IMG/VR virus record: IMGVR_UViG_3300017956_000123
Location: 1-24,534 of that record
DNA from: a virus
DNA length: 24,534 nucleotides
Reading direction: 5' to 3' (one strand)
A model generated the notes under the pieces. It did no database searches. It saw nothing but the letters and a program-made list of their open reading frames with translations, and was not told the origin of the DNA. Position 1 is the stretch's first letter, and every line of letters begins with the position of its first letter. This document shows positions 6,666-11,738 of the stretch, piece after piece. The translations under genes and the position numbers were made by a program.

Positions 6666-7438
6666 TCGTCTTCCTCCGTGTATTTGTTGTCCACGCGGAC
6701 AGTTAGACTGTTGTTCTTTGCACGAGTAATGCGAACGCCATTGCCGTATGCTTCTCTAGCGTCCTGAGGGACAATAGCTTTGAGATGTCGCTGTGCTGTC
6801 TCAAAGCGTTTCTTGAACGGCTGCATCTCTATCCACTCCACAGCCTCGCTACCCCACTCGTTGTTGGCGCTCATGTCCACAACACGCATGTCGTCCAGCA
6901 CAACGCTTGTGGGCTCGACGGCTATGGGTTGCTCAGATGGTGGCCTGTCTTCCTGTATACAGCGCGCTACGTGGTGCATAGCGTCGATCAAGGGGTCTAG
7001 GAACGCCTCGTCACGTGCAACGCGCTGACGACGATATGTGTTTCCGTGAATGACAGACAGATGTGCTTCTTCTGCGTCTGCCATCCAGATGTAGAACTGA
7101 AGCTGACCGTAGTAGTAGTCAGCAACAGCGTAGTTATAGGACGAGGTGTGCTTGCACTCGAGCGGTGCGTTGCCTGATCCTTTAATCATGCCGTCAAGGT
7201 GGGCGACAAAGTAAGGAAACTCGTCGTGGTGAAGCTCGACTTCGGGGGTAACTGTTAAACCAGACTGCTTCTCGAACCACTTGATATTAAAAGGCTCAGT
7301 GAAGATGCCGAGTTGCACTGCAATGCTGTCGGTAAGGTCTTCGTCTTCGAGGCGACCAGTTGCGCGCTGCCAAACATCATAGGCATTGCCCTGACTGATT
7401 TGATTGGCAGCACTGCCGCCAAGATGATACTGAGCCAT
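6662..7438 (-). CDS. YqaJ / lambda-exonuclease-type recombinase nuclease
   Basis: The 258-residue protein carries the PD-(D/E)XK nuclease pattern of the YqaJ/lambda exonuclease family: GGSAANQI near the start, a helix with LGIFTEPF (Glu48), AHLDGMI (Asp82), PLECKH (Glu94 and Lys96), and YYGQLQFYIWMA (Gln112). All expected catalytic positions are present. Such enzymes chew one strand from a DNA end and work with an annealing protein, here probably the product of 5613-6338. The ATG overlaps the previous stop by one base (TAATG). The C-terminal region after about residue 160 is family-variable. Confidence 0.88.
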   Translation of the reverse strand: MAQYHLGGSAANQISQGNAYDVWQRATGRLEDEDLTDSIAVQLGIFTEPFNIKWFEKQSGLTVTPEVELHHDEFPYFVAHLDGMIKGSGNAPLECKHTSSYNYAVADYYYGQLQFYIWMADAEEAHLSVIHGNTYRRQRVARDEAFLDPLIDAMHHVARCIQEDRPPSEQPIAVEPTSVVLDDMRVVDMSANNEWGSEAVEWIEMQPFKKRFETAQRHLKAIVPQDAREAYGNGVRITRAKNNSLTVRVDNKYTEEDE

Positions 7439-7725
7439 TAGATACCTCTACCTGTTGATAGCGCTTTTAGTGTTTCCATTGCGTCACCAATGAGATCGTC
7501 TGCCCCGTCAACATTTTCTTCTAGGTACTGAATAATATCTTTAAGGGCGTCTTTAATTTCGTCAGAAGCACGAACGTAATCTTCACGTTCAAACTCACGA
7601 TTGATTACGACGACTTGTGCGGTTGTGTCGCCATTGTTAGCGGCTTCCATGTTGTTGTTTATGTCAACCGTTGCTTCTTCGATCTTGCGAGCAAGTTCGT
7701 TAAGGCGTTGTAATGATGTGTACAT
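7438..7725 (-). CDS. Small acidic helical protein of unknown function
   Basis: I chose ATG 7725 because AGGGAG lies just upstream and an in-frame start further up has no such site. The 95-residue product (MYTSLQRLNELARKIEEA...) is acidic, rich in helices with likely coiled-coil character, and has no recognisable domain. It is the first gene of the recombination and replication unit, transcribed from the promoter region at 7726-7787, and its stop overlaps the exonuclease start by one base. Being first suggests a regulatory or host-interaction role, but that is a guess. Confidence 0.75.
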   Translation of the reverse strand: MYTSLQRLNELARKIEEATVDINNNMEAANNGDTTAQVVVINREFEREDYVRASDEIKDALKDIIQYLEENVDGADDLIGDAMETLKALSTGRGI

Positions 7726-7787
7726 TGGACTCCCTTTCGTTGGGGATAACAGTATACATTGCATTAGTGCAATGATCTAGGCAAAAA
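7726..7787 (-). promoter_or_regulatory. Candidate promoter with operator-like inverted repeat for the recombination operon
   Basis: Upstream of the gene starting at 7725, the minus strand has a good -10-like box TATACT (plus strand 7751-7756) but no clear -35. In place of a -35 there is a perfect inverted repeat, CATTGCA-CTAA-TGCAATG on the minus strand (7757-7774), right against the -10. This is the layout of an activated or repressed promoter. Just downstream, TTATCCCC resembles part of a DnaA box. The region lies between the terminator at 7783-7825 and the gene, so it must supply the operon's own start. The regulator could be one of the HTH proteins nearby; that is inference. Confidence 0.4.
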
Positions 7788-7825
7788 AAATCACCGAGTG
7801 TATCGGCGTATGGCATCGGTGATTT
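7783..7825 (-). terminator. Rho-independent terminator on the minus strand
   Basis: A perfect 10-bp inverted repeat (AAATCACCGA at 7788-7797 with TCGGTGATTT at 7816-7825) encloses an 18-base loop. On the minus strand it is followed directly by a run of T (plus strand A-run 7783-7790). It follows the gene ending at 7849 and precedes the recombination operon promoter, separating two minus-strand transcription units. The loop is longer than usual. Confidence 0.75.
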
Positions 7826-7848
7826 CCTTTGACTTTTTGTATTCTGCT

Positions 7849-8127
7849 CTACTGGGATGCCTCTTCTCCTTCACTAATCGGTACGTCGAATTTGTATGAC
7901 TTGTCGCTTTTTTCGTCAAAGAAAAGAGAGCCGCTTTCATATACTCTTTTGTTGGCATGGTTGGCTTTCAAGATAAGTTTAGAGGTGAAATCTTCTAACT
8001 CCGTTACGAACGACTCGTTTGGAGTGAGTCGACCAAGTTCTTGCGCAGCGTCATCAAGGGCTTGCAAGTATTGGCGAACTTTGGCGAGGCTTTGCAAGTA
8101 AAGCTGAACAGTAGCGGTAGAAGTCAT
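7849..8127 (-). CDS. Small protein of unknown function
   Basis: The 92-residue product has a helical N-terminal half (QLYLQSLAKVRQYLQALDDA, then a segment with LTPNESFVTELEDFTSKL) and a charged C-terminal half with FFDEKSDKSYKFDVPISEGE. I do not recognise a family. It overlaps the DUF1064 nuclease stop by ATGA and is the last gene before the terminator at 7783-7825, so it belongs to the HTH-nuclease unit. Confidence 0.7.
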   Translation of the reverse strand: MTSTATVQLYLQSLAKVRQYLQALDDAAQELGRLTPNESFVTELEDFTSKLILKANHANKRVYESGSLFFDEKSDKSYKFDVPISEGEEASQ

Positions 8128-8486
8128 TTAACAATCTCCACTTCGATGTCGTAGGTTGCTTCAACAAGCTTTTTCTTGAGCTTGAACAATTCTGTAATAA
8201 CTCCTTTCACATCTTGTATGCGGAAACGTCCTTGCTCTTCATCATAGAAGATGAAGTCAGGCTCATACCTGCATATGCGCTTGTTGTTGATAGTGATTTG
8301 AAAGTCTTTAGGGTGAACCCGAAGCTGCGAGATTTTTCCTGCAGCTTCTAGAACTTTCAGGTCCTGGTAGTGAGCGCACTCACGTTTGCTATCAAACTTG
8401 ATGCCGTCATATTCAACTCGAACATTTCGGTATTTGCGTTTGCGTTTGCTGGGGATCGTCTTAGGTTCTGCTTGTTCAGTTGTCAT
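8124..8486 (-). CDS. DUF1064 family predicted PD-(D/E)XK nuclease
   Basis: This 120-residue protein starts with a basic tail (SKRKRKYRNVRVEYDGIKFD) and then shows the DUF1064 order: SKRECAHYQDLKVLE (Glu36), a QLRVHPKDFQI strand, RYEPDFIFYDE (Asp77), and RIQDVKGVIT (Asp92, Lys94). These residues make a PD-(D/E)XK-type nuclease core, so an endonuclease acting on phage recombination or repair intermediates is likely; activity in this family is predicted rather than well established. It overlaps both neighbours by ATGA and is co-transcribed with the two HTH genes. Confidence 0.85.
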   Translation of the reverse strand: MTTEQAEPKTIPSKRKRKYRNVRVEYDGIKFDSKRECAHYQDLKVLEAAGKISQLRVHPKDFQITINNKRICRYEPDFIFYDEEQGRFRIQDVKGVITELFKLKKKLVEATYDIEVEIVK

Positions 8487-8692
8487 TTAATTGTAAACTC
8501 CGCGTCTAGTGCATCAGCCCAGCAAGCTAGCAAGAATGCGCGAGGTTTGCGTTCACCCACTTCCCACTTGCCAACTTGGCCGCGAGTTACTCCGATGATT
8601 TCATCTAAATCATTTTGGCTAATACCAAGGTCTTTGCGCCGCTCACGCAGCGCATCTATGAGTGATTGGTATGCCTTAGACTCTTCGATCAT
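8483..8692 (-). CDS. XRE-type helix-turn-helix regulator (small)
   Basis: I chose the ATG at 8692; a TTG one codon upstream is also possible. The 69-residue product is almost only a DNA-binding domain: helices around LIDALRERRKDLGISQNDLD, then EIIGVTRGQVGKWEVGERKP (about 33-52) as turn and recognition helix. It has no oligomerisation or sensor domain. There is no ribosome site of its own; it overlaps the upstream HTH gene by 17 bp, so translation is probably coupled. It probably controls the phage early genes, including its own operon. Confidence 0.85.
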   Translation of the reverse strand: MIEESKAYQSLIDALRERRKDLGISQNDLDEIIGVTRGQVGKWEVGERKPRAFLLACWADALDAEFTIK

Positions 8693-8849
8693 CAAGGTAA
8701 GCCAAGATAGCTTCTACCGTTGACCAACGGGGGTTGTATTTGTTTTTCTGCCACCGCCAAATAGTTGTTGGAGATATGCCAACCTCTTTGGCAACGTCAG
8801 ACAAAGACAGCCCCTGTTCTTCACAACGCTGTTGTAGAAATCCAAACAT
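8676..8849 (-). CDS. Very small helix-turn-helix protein, possible leaderless repressor/activator
   Basis: This 57-residue gene runs from ATG 8849 to TAA 8676-8678. The product contains a clear HTH: LSLSDVAKEVGISPTTIWRW (residues 14-33) followed by a third-helix region STVEAILAYLDD. It is the first gene of a unit with a second HTH gene and the DUF1064 nuclease. There is no Shine-Dalgarno sequence before its ATG, and a -10-like TATGAA ends only 5 bases upstream, so the message may begin at or near the ATG, as for lambda cI from PRM. It faces the S24-like gene at 8896 across 46 bp. Confidence 0.8.
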   Translation of the reverse strand: MFGFLQQRCEEQGLSLSDVAKEVGISPTTIWRWQKNKYNPRWSTVEAILAYLDDRRV

Positions 8850-8854
8850 AAGAC

Positions 8855-8884
8855 TTCATACAGCGTAACTGTGCAGTTCTGCAA
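8855..8884 (-). promoter_or_regulatory. Candidate promoter and operator for the HTH unit
   Basis: Read on the minus strand there is TTGCAG (8879-8884), an 18-base spacer, and TATGAA (8855-8860). The spacer holds a perfect palindrome, AACTGTGCAGTT (8867-8878). The palindrome lies midway between the divergent genes starting at 8849 and 8896, so it could be an operator controlling both. The -35 match is weak. Confidence 0.4.
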
Positions 8885-8895
8885 GCGGTGGAAAG

Positions 8896-9174
8896 ATGCT
8901 TACTGTTAAAATAATTTGCAGTGCGGATACACTAAACAAGTACGGCATATACGCTGGCGATACGCTAACAATAGATTACGATAAGTCTATTGCTTATCAG
9001 AGAGATGATATTGTTTTAGCTAGGCCAGACTATGAGTTGGCTCCTTATTTGTTTAGACCTCCTTTTATTGTTCCTGTCTCAACTGACAGAAGTTATGTGT
9101 CTCACGAGATCAAGGACATCCCCATCCTTGGCCGTGTAGTCGAGCTTAAAAGAGTCTTCAAGCCACGTTCTTAG
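8896..9174 (+). CDS. Small protein resembling the S24 (LexA/UmuD-type) peptidase fold, probably inactive
   Basis: The 92-residue product shows the order seen in S24 domains of LexA- and CI-like repressors: SADTLNKYGIYAGDTLTID (residues 9-27, like the motif around the catalytic Ser and GD), DDIVLARPD (37-45), a DRSYVSHEIKDI segment (64-75) and ILGRVVELKRVF at the end (77-88). The expected catalytic Lys after the DIV strand is not visible, so it is probably not a protease. It has no HTH of its own but is divergent from two HTH-only genes. It could act as a separate dimerisation or sensor partner. The family call is tentative. The last 96 bp overlap the candidate gene at 9079-9264 on the other strand. 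Confidence 0.55.
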   Translation: MLTVKIICSADTLNKYGIYAGDTLTIDYDKSIAYQRDDIVLARPDYELAPYLFRPPFIVPVSTDRSYVSHEIKDIPILGRVVELKRVFKPRS

Positions 9175-9264
9175 AACCCTTACAAACTGTTGGTAAGTAA
9201 GTTCAGCGCAGTCTGGACAGGCGGCGCACGCTGCATCGTATACAGCTTGGTATTTTCTTTTGAT
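9079..9264 (-). CDS. Candidate gene with a non-canonical AUC start, Cys-motif protein
   Basis: There is no ATG, GTG or TTG near the 5' end of this frame, yet the product reads like a protein. From ATC 9264 it gives 61 residues with a CAACPDC cluster (13-19) and a helix ELTYQQFVRVLRTWLEDSF. The ATC overlaps the upstream stop by one base (TAATC, like the TAATG overlaps used elsewhere here), and GAGGAG lies 8 bases upstream. The 3' half (9079-9174) is antisense to the S24-like gene in the same codon phase, where shadow frames often stay open, so that part is weaker evidence. The CxxCxxC-type spacing could bind metal. Start codon and reality are inferred. Confidence 0.4.
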   Translation of the reverse strand: MKRKYQAVYDAACAACPDCAELTYQQFVRVLRTWLEDSFKLDYTAKDGDVLDLVRHITSVS

Positions 9265-9461
9265 TAGTTTGTCTCCTCGTAGCGTTCTCTGGTTTCACGG
9301 ACCAGTTGTCCGTATTGGTTAAGGCCGAGGCCGTGTCTGAAAGCCGCAAGATGTGCGGCCTCCTCTGGTGTGTAGTTCCTGCTGGAATCATCCATTAGCC
9401 ACACGACGGTATGGGTTGCTCTTGCGTAGCGGCGCTCGTATGCGTCTTGTCGGTCCGTCAA
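9264..9461 (-). CDS. Small protein of unknown function (TTG start)
   Basis: The 65-residue product is charged and helical, with segments YERRYARATHTVVWLMDD and EEAAHLAAFRHGLGLNQYGQ. The start is TTG at 9461: GGAGG lies 6 bases upstream and the start sits just past the previous stop, which makes it convincing despite the rare codon. I do not recognise a family. It is part of the string of small minus-strand genes from 11192 down to about 9079, usually the place for host-takeover proteins in phages. Confidence 0.7.
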   Translation of the reverse strand: MTDRQDAYERRYARATHTVVWLMDDSSRNYTPEEAAHLAAFRHGLGLNQYGQLVRETRERYEETN

Positions 9462-9462
9462 T

Positions 9463-9630
9463 TCAGCCCTCCATTTCTCGTAGCAACTCGTCTATTGTCA
9501 TGCGGTTGTAGTGATTGGTCATATCATTGGCGATGTATTCCATCGCGTCCTCGACTGACAGATTGTCTATGAACCTGTTCACCAGTGCGTTAACGAGTTT
9601 GTTTCGATCTGGCTTGATGACTACAAACAT
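9463..9630 (-). CDS. Small helical protein of unknown function
   Basis: This 55-residue gene runs from ATG 9630 to TGA 9463-9465. The product starts MFVVIKPDRNKLVNALVNRF and continues with acidic helices (NLSVEDAMEYIANDM, MTIDELLREMEG). It begins one base after the stop of the membrane protein gene at 9632, with AAGGG upstream, and carries at its end the ribosome site for the next gene. This tight spacing supports it as real. No family recognised. Confidence 0.7.
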   Translation of the reverse strand: MFVVIKPDRNKLVNALVNRFIDNLSVEDAMEYIANDMTNHYNRMTIDELLREMEG

Positions 9631-9631
9631 A

Positions 9632-9823
9632 CTATCCAACCCTTTTAGTCAGTTGGATTGTGATGAGAATCACGAGTATCCAATATGGAGCGGATACAAT
9701 TGACAGGATCATGGTTGGATTGACACCTGCGAGCAGCGCGCCCCATAAAGATGCAATCATAAGAATCAAGTAGTACAGCACGAACGCACCAATGGTTCGT
9801 GCAATTCGGGTTTGGCCCATCAT
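9632..9823 (-). CDS. Small two-helix membrane protein
   Basis: I chose the first of two ATG codons at 9823, which overlaps the stop of the zinc-ribbon gene (ATGA) and has AGGAAAG upstream. The 63-residue product has a short basic N-terminus (QTRIAR), two hydrophobic helices (about 10-33 and 38-57) and a basic end (TKRVG). It should sit in the inner membrane with both ends inside. No family recognised. It could act in host takeover or superinfection exclusion; this is a guess from size and context. Confidence 0.7.
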   Translation of the reverse strand: MMGQTRIARTIGAFVLYYLILMIASLWGALLAGVNPTMILSIVSAPYWILVILITIQLTKRVG

Positions 9824-10071
9824 CGTTCTTTCCTTTCCAGCCATTGGTTGCCAGATATGCCAAGGCAGTACTGAAGCTCCGTCTTGCATTTGGGGCAGTA
9901 GTCTTTGTTGTCACGGACAGCGTTGATGTTGACCCAAGTTTTGCAGGACGGGCATGTAACCTCTACGTCTTGGTATGCTCGAACGTAGTAGCGTTGGCGT
10001 TCAGCATCGGACATCTTGTAGTGACAAGGACGATCTGGGTGACGTAATTCGTCACAGTCAGGACAGATCAT
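9820..10071 (-). CDS. Small zinc-ribbon protein
   Basis: The 83-residue product contains several metal-type Cys pairs: CPDC at residues 3-6, a CHY further on, CPSC (about 40-43) and CPKC (about 59-62), the last two arranged as a zinc ribbon. GGGAG stands before the ATG. Such small ribbons in phages often bind nucleic acid or host polymerase subunits, but no target is visible. It overlaps the following membrane protein gene by ATGA and has a hairpin-forming GC-rich stretch upstream. Confidence 0.75.
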   Translation of the reverse strand: MICPDCDELRHPDRPCHYKMSDAERQRYYVRAYQDVEVTCPSCKTWVNINAVRDNKDYCPKCKTELQYCLGISGNQWLERKER

Positions 10072-10099
10072 AGGAAACTCCCTTGTTTAGAAACTTGCG

Positions 10100-10146
10100 G
10101 GTGACCTTGGCTAGCTGGAGGCGCGACGCTATGCGCCGCGACCCCG
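10100..10146 (-). other. GC-rich hairpin in the leader of the zinc-ribbon gene
   Basis: Between the genes ending at 10147 and starting at 10071, the minus strand can fold CGCGGCG-CATAG-CGTCGCG with one G-U pair. No T-run follows, so it is not a standard terminator. It may be an RNA stability or attenuation element. Confidence 0.35.
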
Positions 10147-10305
10147 TTAGTTGAAGATGAATTTCAGAATAAGTGCAGCAGCAATGATGTATGCAATGGG
10201 CTTGAACCAGCCAAAAGTGGTAGTTGCGTAGTCGTCAATCTGGTCGATGATTGGTTCAGCTTTGTCCACGAGATTGTGCAGTTTGTCTTTGCGAGAGTCG
10301 GTCAT
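10147..10305 (-). CDS. Small single-helix membrane protein
   Basis: I chose the ATG at 10305, which has GGAG 9 bases upstream; longer readings of this frame run back through the gene at 10415 and are not credible. The 52-residue product has a charged N-terminal part (MTDSRKDKLHNLVDKAEPII), then a C-terminal hydrophobic helix (about 36-51). It would be anchored in the inner membrane by its C-terminus. It lies just downstream of a strong terminator, so it either has its own promoter, which I cannot see, or depends on read-through. Confidence 0.7.
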   Translation of the reverse strand: MTDSRKDKLHNLVDKAEPIIDQIDDYATTTFGWFKPIAYIIAAALILKFIFN

Positions 10306-10366
10306 TGTGAACTCCAGTAACCCATGCGGGTGAGCGGTAACGCGCGGGACCCCTGTGGCGAGCGAG

Positions 10367-10407
10367 AAAAAAGGGGGAGGGCACCCTGCCGAAGCAGAGC
10401 GCCCTCC
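10367..10407 (-). terminator. Strong rho-independent terminator on the minus strand
   Basis: On the minus strand GGAGGGC (10401-10407) pairs with GCCCTCC (10376-10382); the inner part adds CTGC-TTCG-GCAG, a C(UUCG)G tetraloop, and six T residues follow (10367-10372). It comes right after the gene ending at 10415. It splits the minus-strand small-gene cluster into two units or sets a partial read-through ratio. Confidence 0.9.
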
Positions 10408-10414
10408 GGTGATG

Positions 10415-10903
10415 CTAGGCAAATCGCTTAGCGAGTTGCTGTGCAATGTCAGCAGACACCCTAGCCGGTGATCCAGACTGGGAGTTGGTGGGGACGTAAG
10501 GAGTCCAACGTTCGCCGGTACCATGCTCGATGGCGTCCACAAGCATATCGCGGAAGGTACACAGATCGCTGATCTGGTTGTCGATGTTAGCCTTGCGAAG
10601 AATGATGTCAGTAAGGCGTCCAGCGTCGATTTCCGTGCCAGTGGTGGAGGCAGCAGCGCTATTGATGTCGTTGCTGTATTTGTCGGCTTGGGCCTGCAGC
10701 CGCTTGGCCTTGTTGTCCAGGCCGGAGCAGAGAGGGTAGAGGTTGTACGCAGTGCCTTTGAGATTGTAGTCGTCGTGGTCGCCGTATGAAGAGAAGGCAT
10801 CCACGATGAGACGGGCAGCGCGCTCGAGCATTTCGTAGTCAGCACGAGGCAGATTGTCGACGGTTTCAGCAACAGTGTCGAGGAATGTAGCGGTCTGGGT
10901 CAT
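10415..10903 (-). CDS. Protein of unknown function, helical
   Basis: The 162-residue product is mostly helical, with an N-terminal half containing FLDTVAETVDNLPRADYEML and RLIVDAFSSYG, and a coiled-coil-like middle (NKAKRLQAQADKYSNDINSA, residues about 64-83). It has no recognisable domain. AAGGA lies before the ATG. It is the largest gene in the minus-strand small-gene cluster and is followed by the strong terminator at 10367-10407, which suggests a well-expressed early message. Confidence 0.75.
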   Translation of the reverse strand: MTQTATFLDTVAETVDNLPRADYEMLERAARLIVDAFSSYGDHDDYNLKGTAYNLYPLCSGLDNKAKRLQAQADKYSNDINSAAASTTGTEIDAGRLTDIILRKANIDNQISDLCTFRDMLVDAIEHGTGERWTPYVPTNSQSGSPARVSADIAQQLAKRFA

Positions 10904-10905
10904 GT

Positions 10906-11010
10906 CTAGAGTCCTTCACGTTCGTTAAGGTAGATGGCAATGAACAAAGCGCCCAAGAGAGCGCCAAAAGGTGTTGCAACAGCAAGCATGGGATAGATCC
11001 AGTCAGGCAT
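10906..11010 (-). CDS. 34-residue membrane peptide
   Basis: The ATG at 11010 overlaps the upstream stop (TGATG), and the product MPDWIYPMLAVATPFGALLG, continuing into a hydrophobic helix and ending NEREGL, is a single membrane helix with a short charged tail. It ends 2 bp before the next gene. The AGGAA upstream and the exact fit between neighbours support it. No family can be assigned at this size. Confidence 0.6.
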   Translation of the reverse strand: MPDWIYPMLAVATPFGALLGALFIAIYLNEREGL

Positions 11011-11192
11011 CAGATGCGTTCCTTTCCAGAAGTAACGGTAAGATGTGTCTGAAGTTCAGCGAGCGAGTCGTCATCGAAGCTGTCCCAGAATTTGTGTGAT
11101 TCAGTCCTGAAGCCGAGAAGAATGTGATCGATGAGAACGTCGTCATCGAAGTCTTCGTCCAGAATTTCGATCAGGTCAAAGTAGTTAGTCAT
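11010..11192 (-). CDS. Small, very acidic protein of unknown function
   Basis: The 60-residue product is strikingly acidic, with DLIEILDEDFDDDVLIDHIL near the start and DSFDDDSLAEL later. AAGGAG precedes the ATG at the usual distance. It is the first gene of the minus-strand cluster, so it may be the first early protein made. Very acidic small early proteins in other phages can mimic DNA and block DNA-binding host proteins; nothing here proves that. No family recognised. Confidence 0.7.
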   Translation of the reverse strand: MTNYFDLIEILDEDFDDDVLIDHILLGFRTESHKFWDSFDDDSLAELQTHLTVTSGKERI

Positions 11193-11260
11193 GTCTTGAA
11201 CTCCTTGTTGCCAACCTTGTTGTTGGTTTGCCCACTAGATCGTGCAAAATAGCGCAGCGG

Positions 11261-11411
11261 TGCTGTGTCAGGACCGAAGCCGCTGAAAGCGGGCCATTTT
11301 TTTACAGCTAAGATGTCGCAAGAAGCAGACTGACAATAAGCTGGGGCAGGAGTAGCAACAGGATAAACGGTTGGGAAAAAATGGAGTCTTGACACAGCAA
11401 TTTTGTATGAT
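11261..11411. promoter_or_regulatory. Inverted 10-bp repeat pair flanking divergent start region
   Basis: TGCTGTGTCA at 11261-11270 and its exact inverse TGACACAGCA at 11390-11399 lie about 120 bp apart. Each provides a TTGACA- or CTGACA-like box pointing outward: plus strand TTGACA (11389-11394) with TATGAT (11406-11411), and minus strand CTGACA with TATTTT (11246-11251). The spacings (11 and 14) are too short for ordinary sigma-70 promoters, so they may be regulator sites or unusual promoters for the leftward and rightward units. Confidence 0.35.
11279..11303 (+). terminator. Rho-independent terminator-like hairpin on the plus strand
   Basis: CCGCT-GAA-AGCGG (11280-11292) is followed by GCCA and seven T (11297-11303). 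It reads on the plus strand, although no plus-strand gene precedes it nearby. It may stop antisense or upstream transcription, or end a short RNA. Confidence 0.55.
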
Positions 11412-11457
11412 ACGCGCCCGGAGTGCTTGCACGTAGGGCGTGTGTGGGCGCAAACCA

Positions 11458-11620
11458 GCAACGAGGGGAGTAGGAAAGCTCGGTGGGAGCCAAGCAGCGA
11501 GTGCGAGAGGGACCGGAACGGGCCCGGCCCCGAAGGGGACGAAGCAACGAGTCGCTTGTGGCTCTAGTTGTTGGTGCATATTGCGCGAGCATTGCAGCGA
11601 GAAAACGCAGCGAAGCGAGG
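11458..11620 (+). repeat. Direct repeats of GCARCGAG
   Basis: Copies lie at 11458-11465, 11494-11501, 11544-11551 and 11594-11601, with a one-mismatch copy at 11607-11614 and further CGAG elements nearby. Start-to-start distances are 36, 50, 50 and 13. All are in the same orientation, ending about 175 bp before the small terminase start. Such iterated sites often bind a terminase small subunit or a replication initiator. Confidence 0.6.
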
Positions 11621-11738
11621 CTCGAGCGGGAAGAGTCAGCAAGGCTGCAGACTAATCCGACAAATAGCGCATCGACCCCGCAGGGGGCGGTGTGCGTGAA
11701 ACAAGAAGAATTCCACTAGCCTAATCAAAGGCATAGGC

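Noticed and set aside
7742-7750. DnaA box for the DnaA-like protein (TTATCCCCA on the minus strand)
   Set aside because: Single copy with one mismatch to the consensus; no cluster of boxes found by eye, so an origin cannot be claimed here.
10306-10872. Long N-terminal extension of the minus-strand frame that ends at 10147
   Set aside because: It runs antiphase through the gene at 10415 and the terminator; composition is Ser/Thr/Pro-rich nonsense, and the ATG at 10305 has a good ribosome site.
11389-11411. Sigma-70 promoter TTGACA/TATGAT on the plus strand
   Set aside because: The spacing is 11 bases, far from 17, so I list it only as a candidate regulatory element.
11189-11719. Several long open frames on both strands in the region before the small terminase gene
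   Set aside because: Products are rich in Cys, Pro, Arg and Leu without domain patterns, overlap each other in different frames, and lack ribosome sites; openness follows from the skewed base composition.
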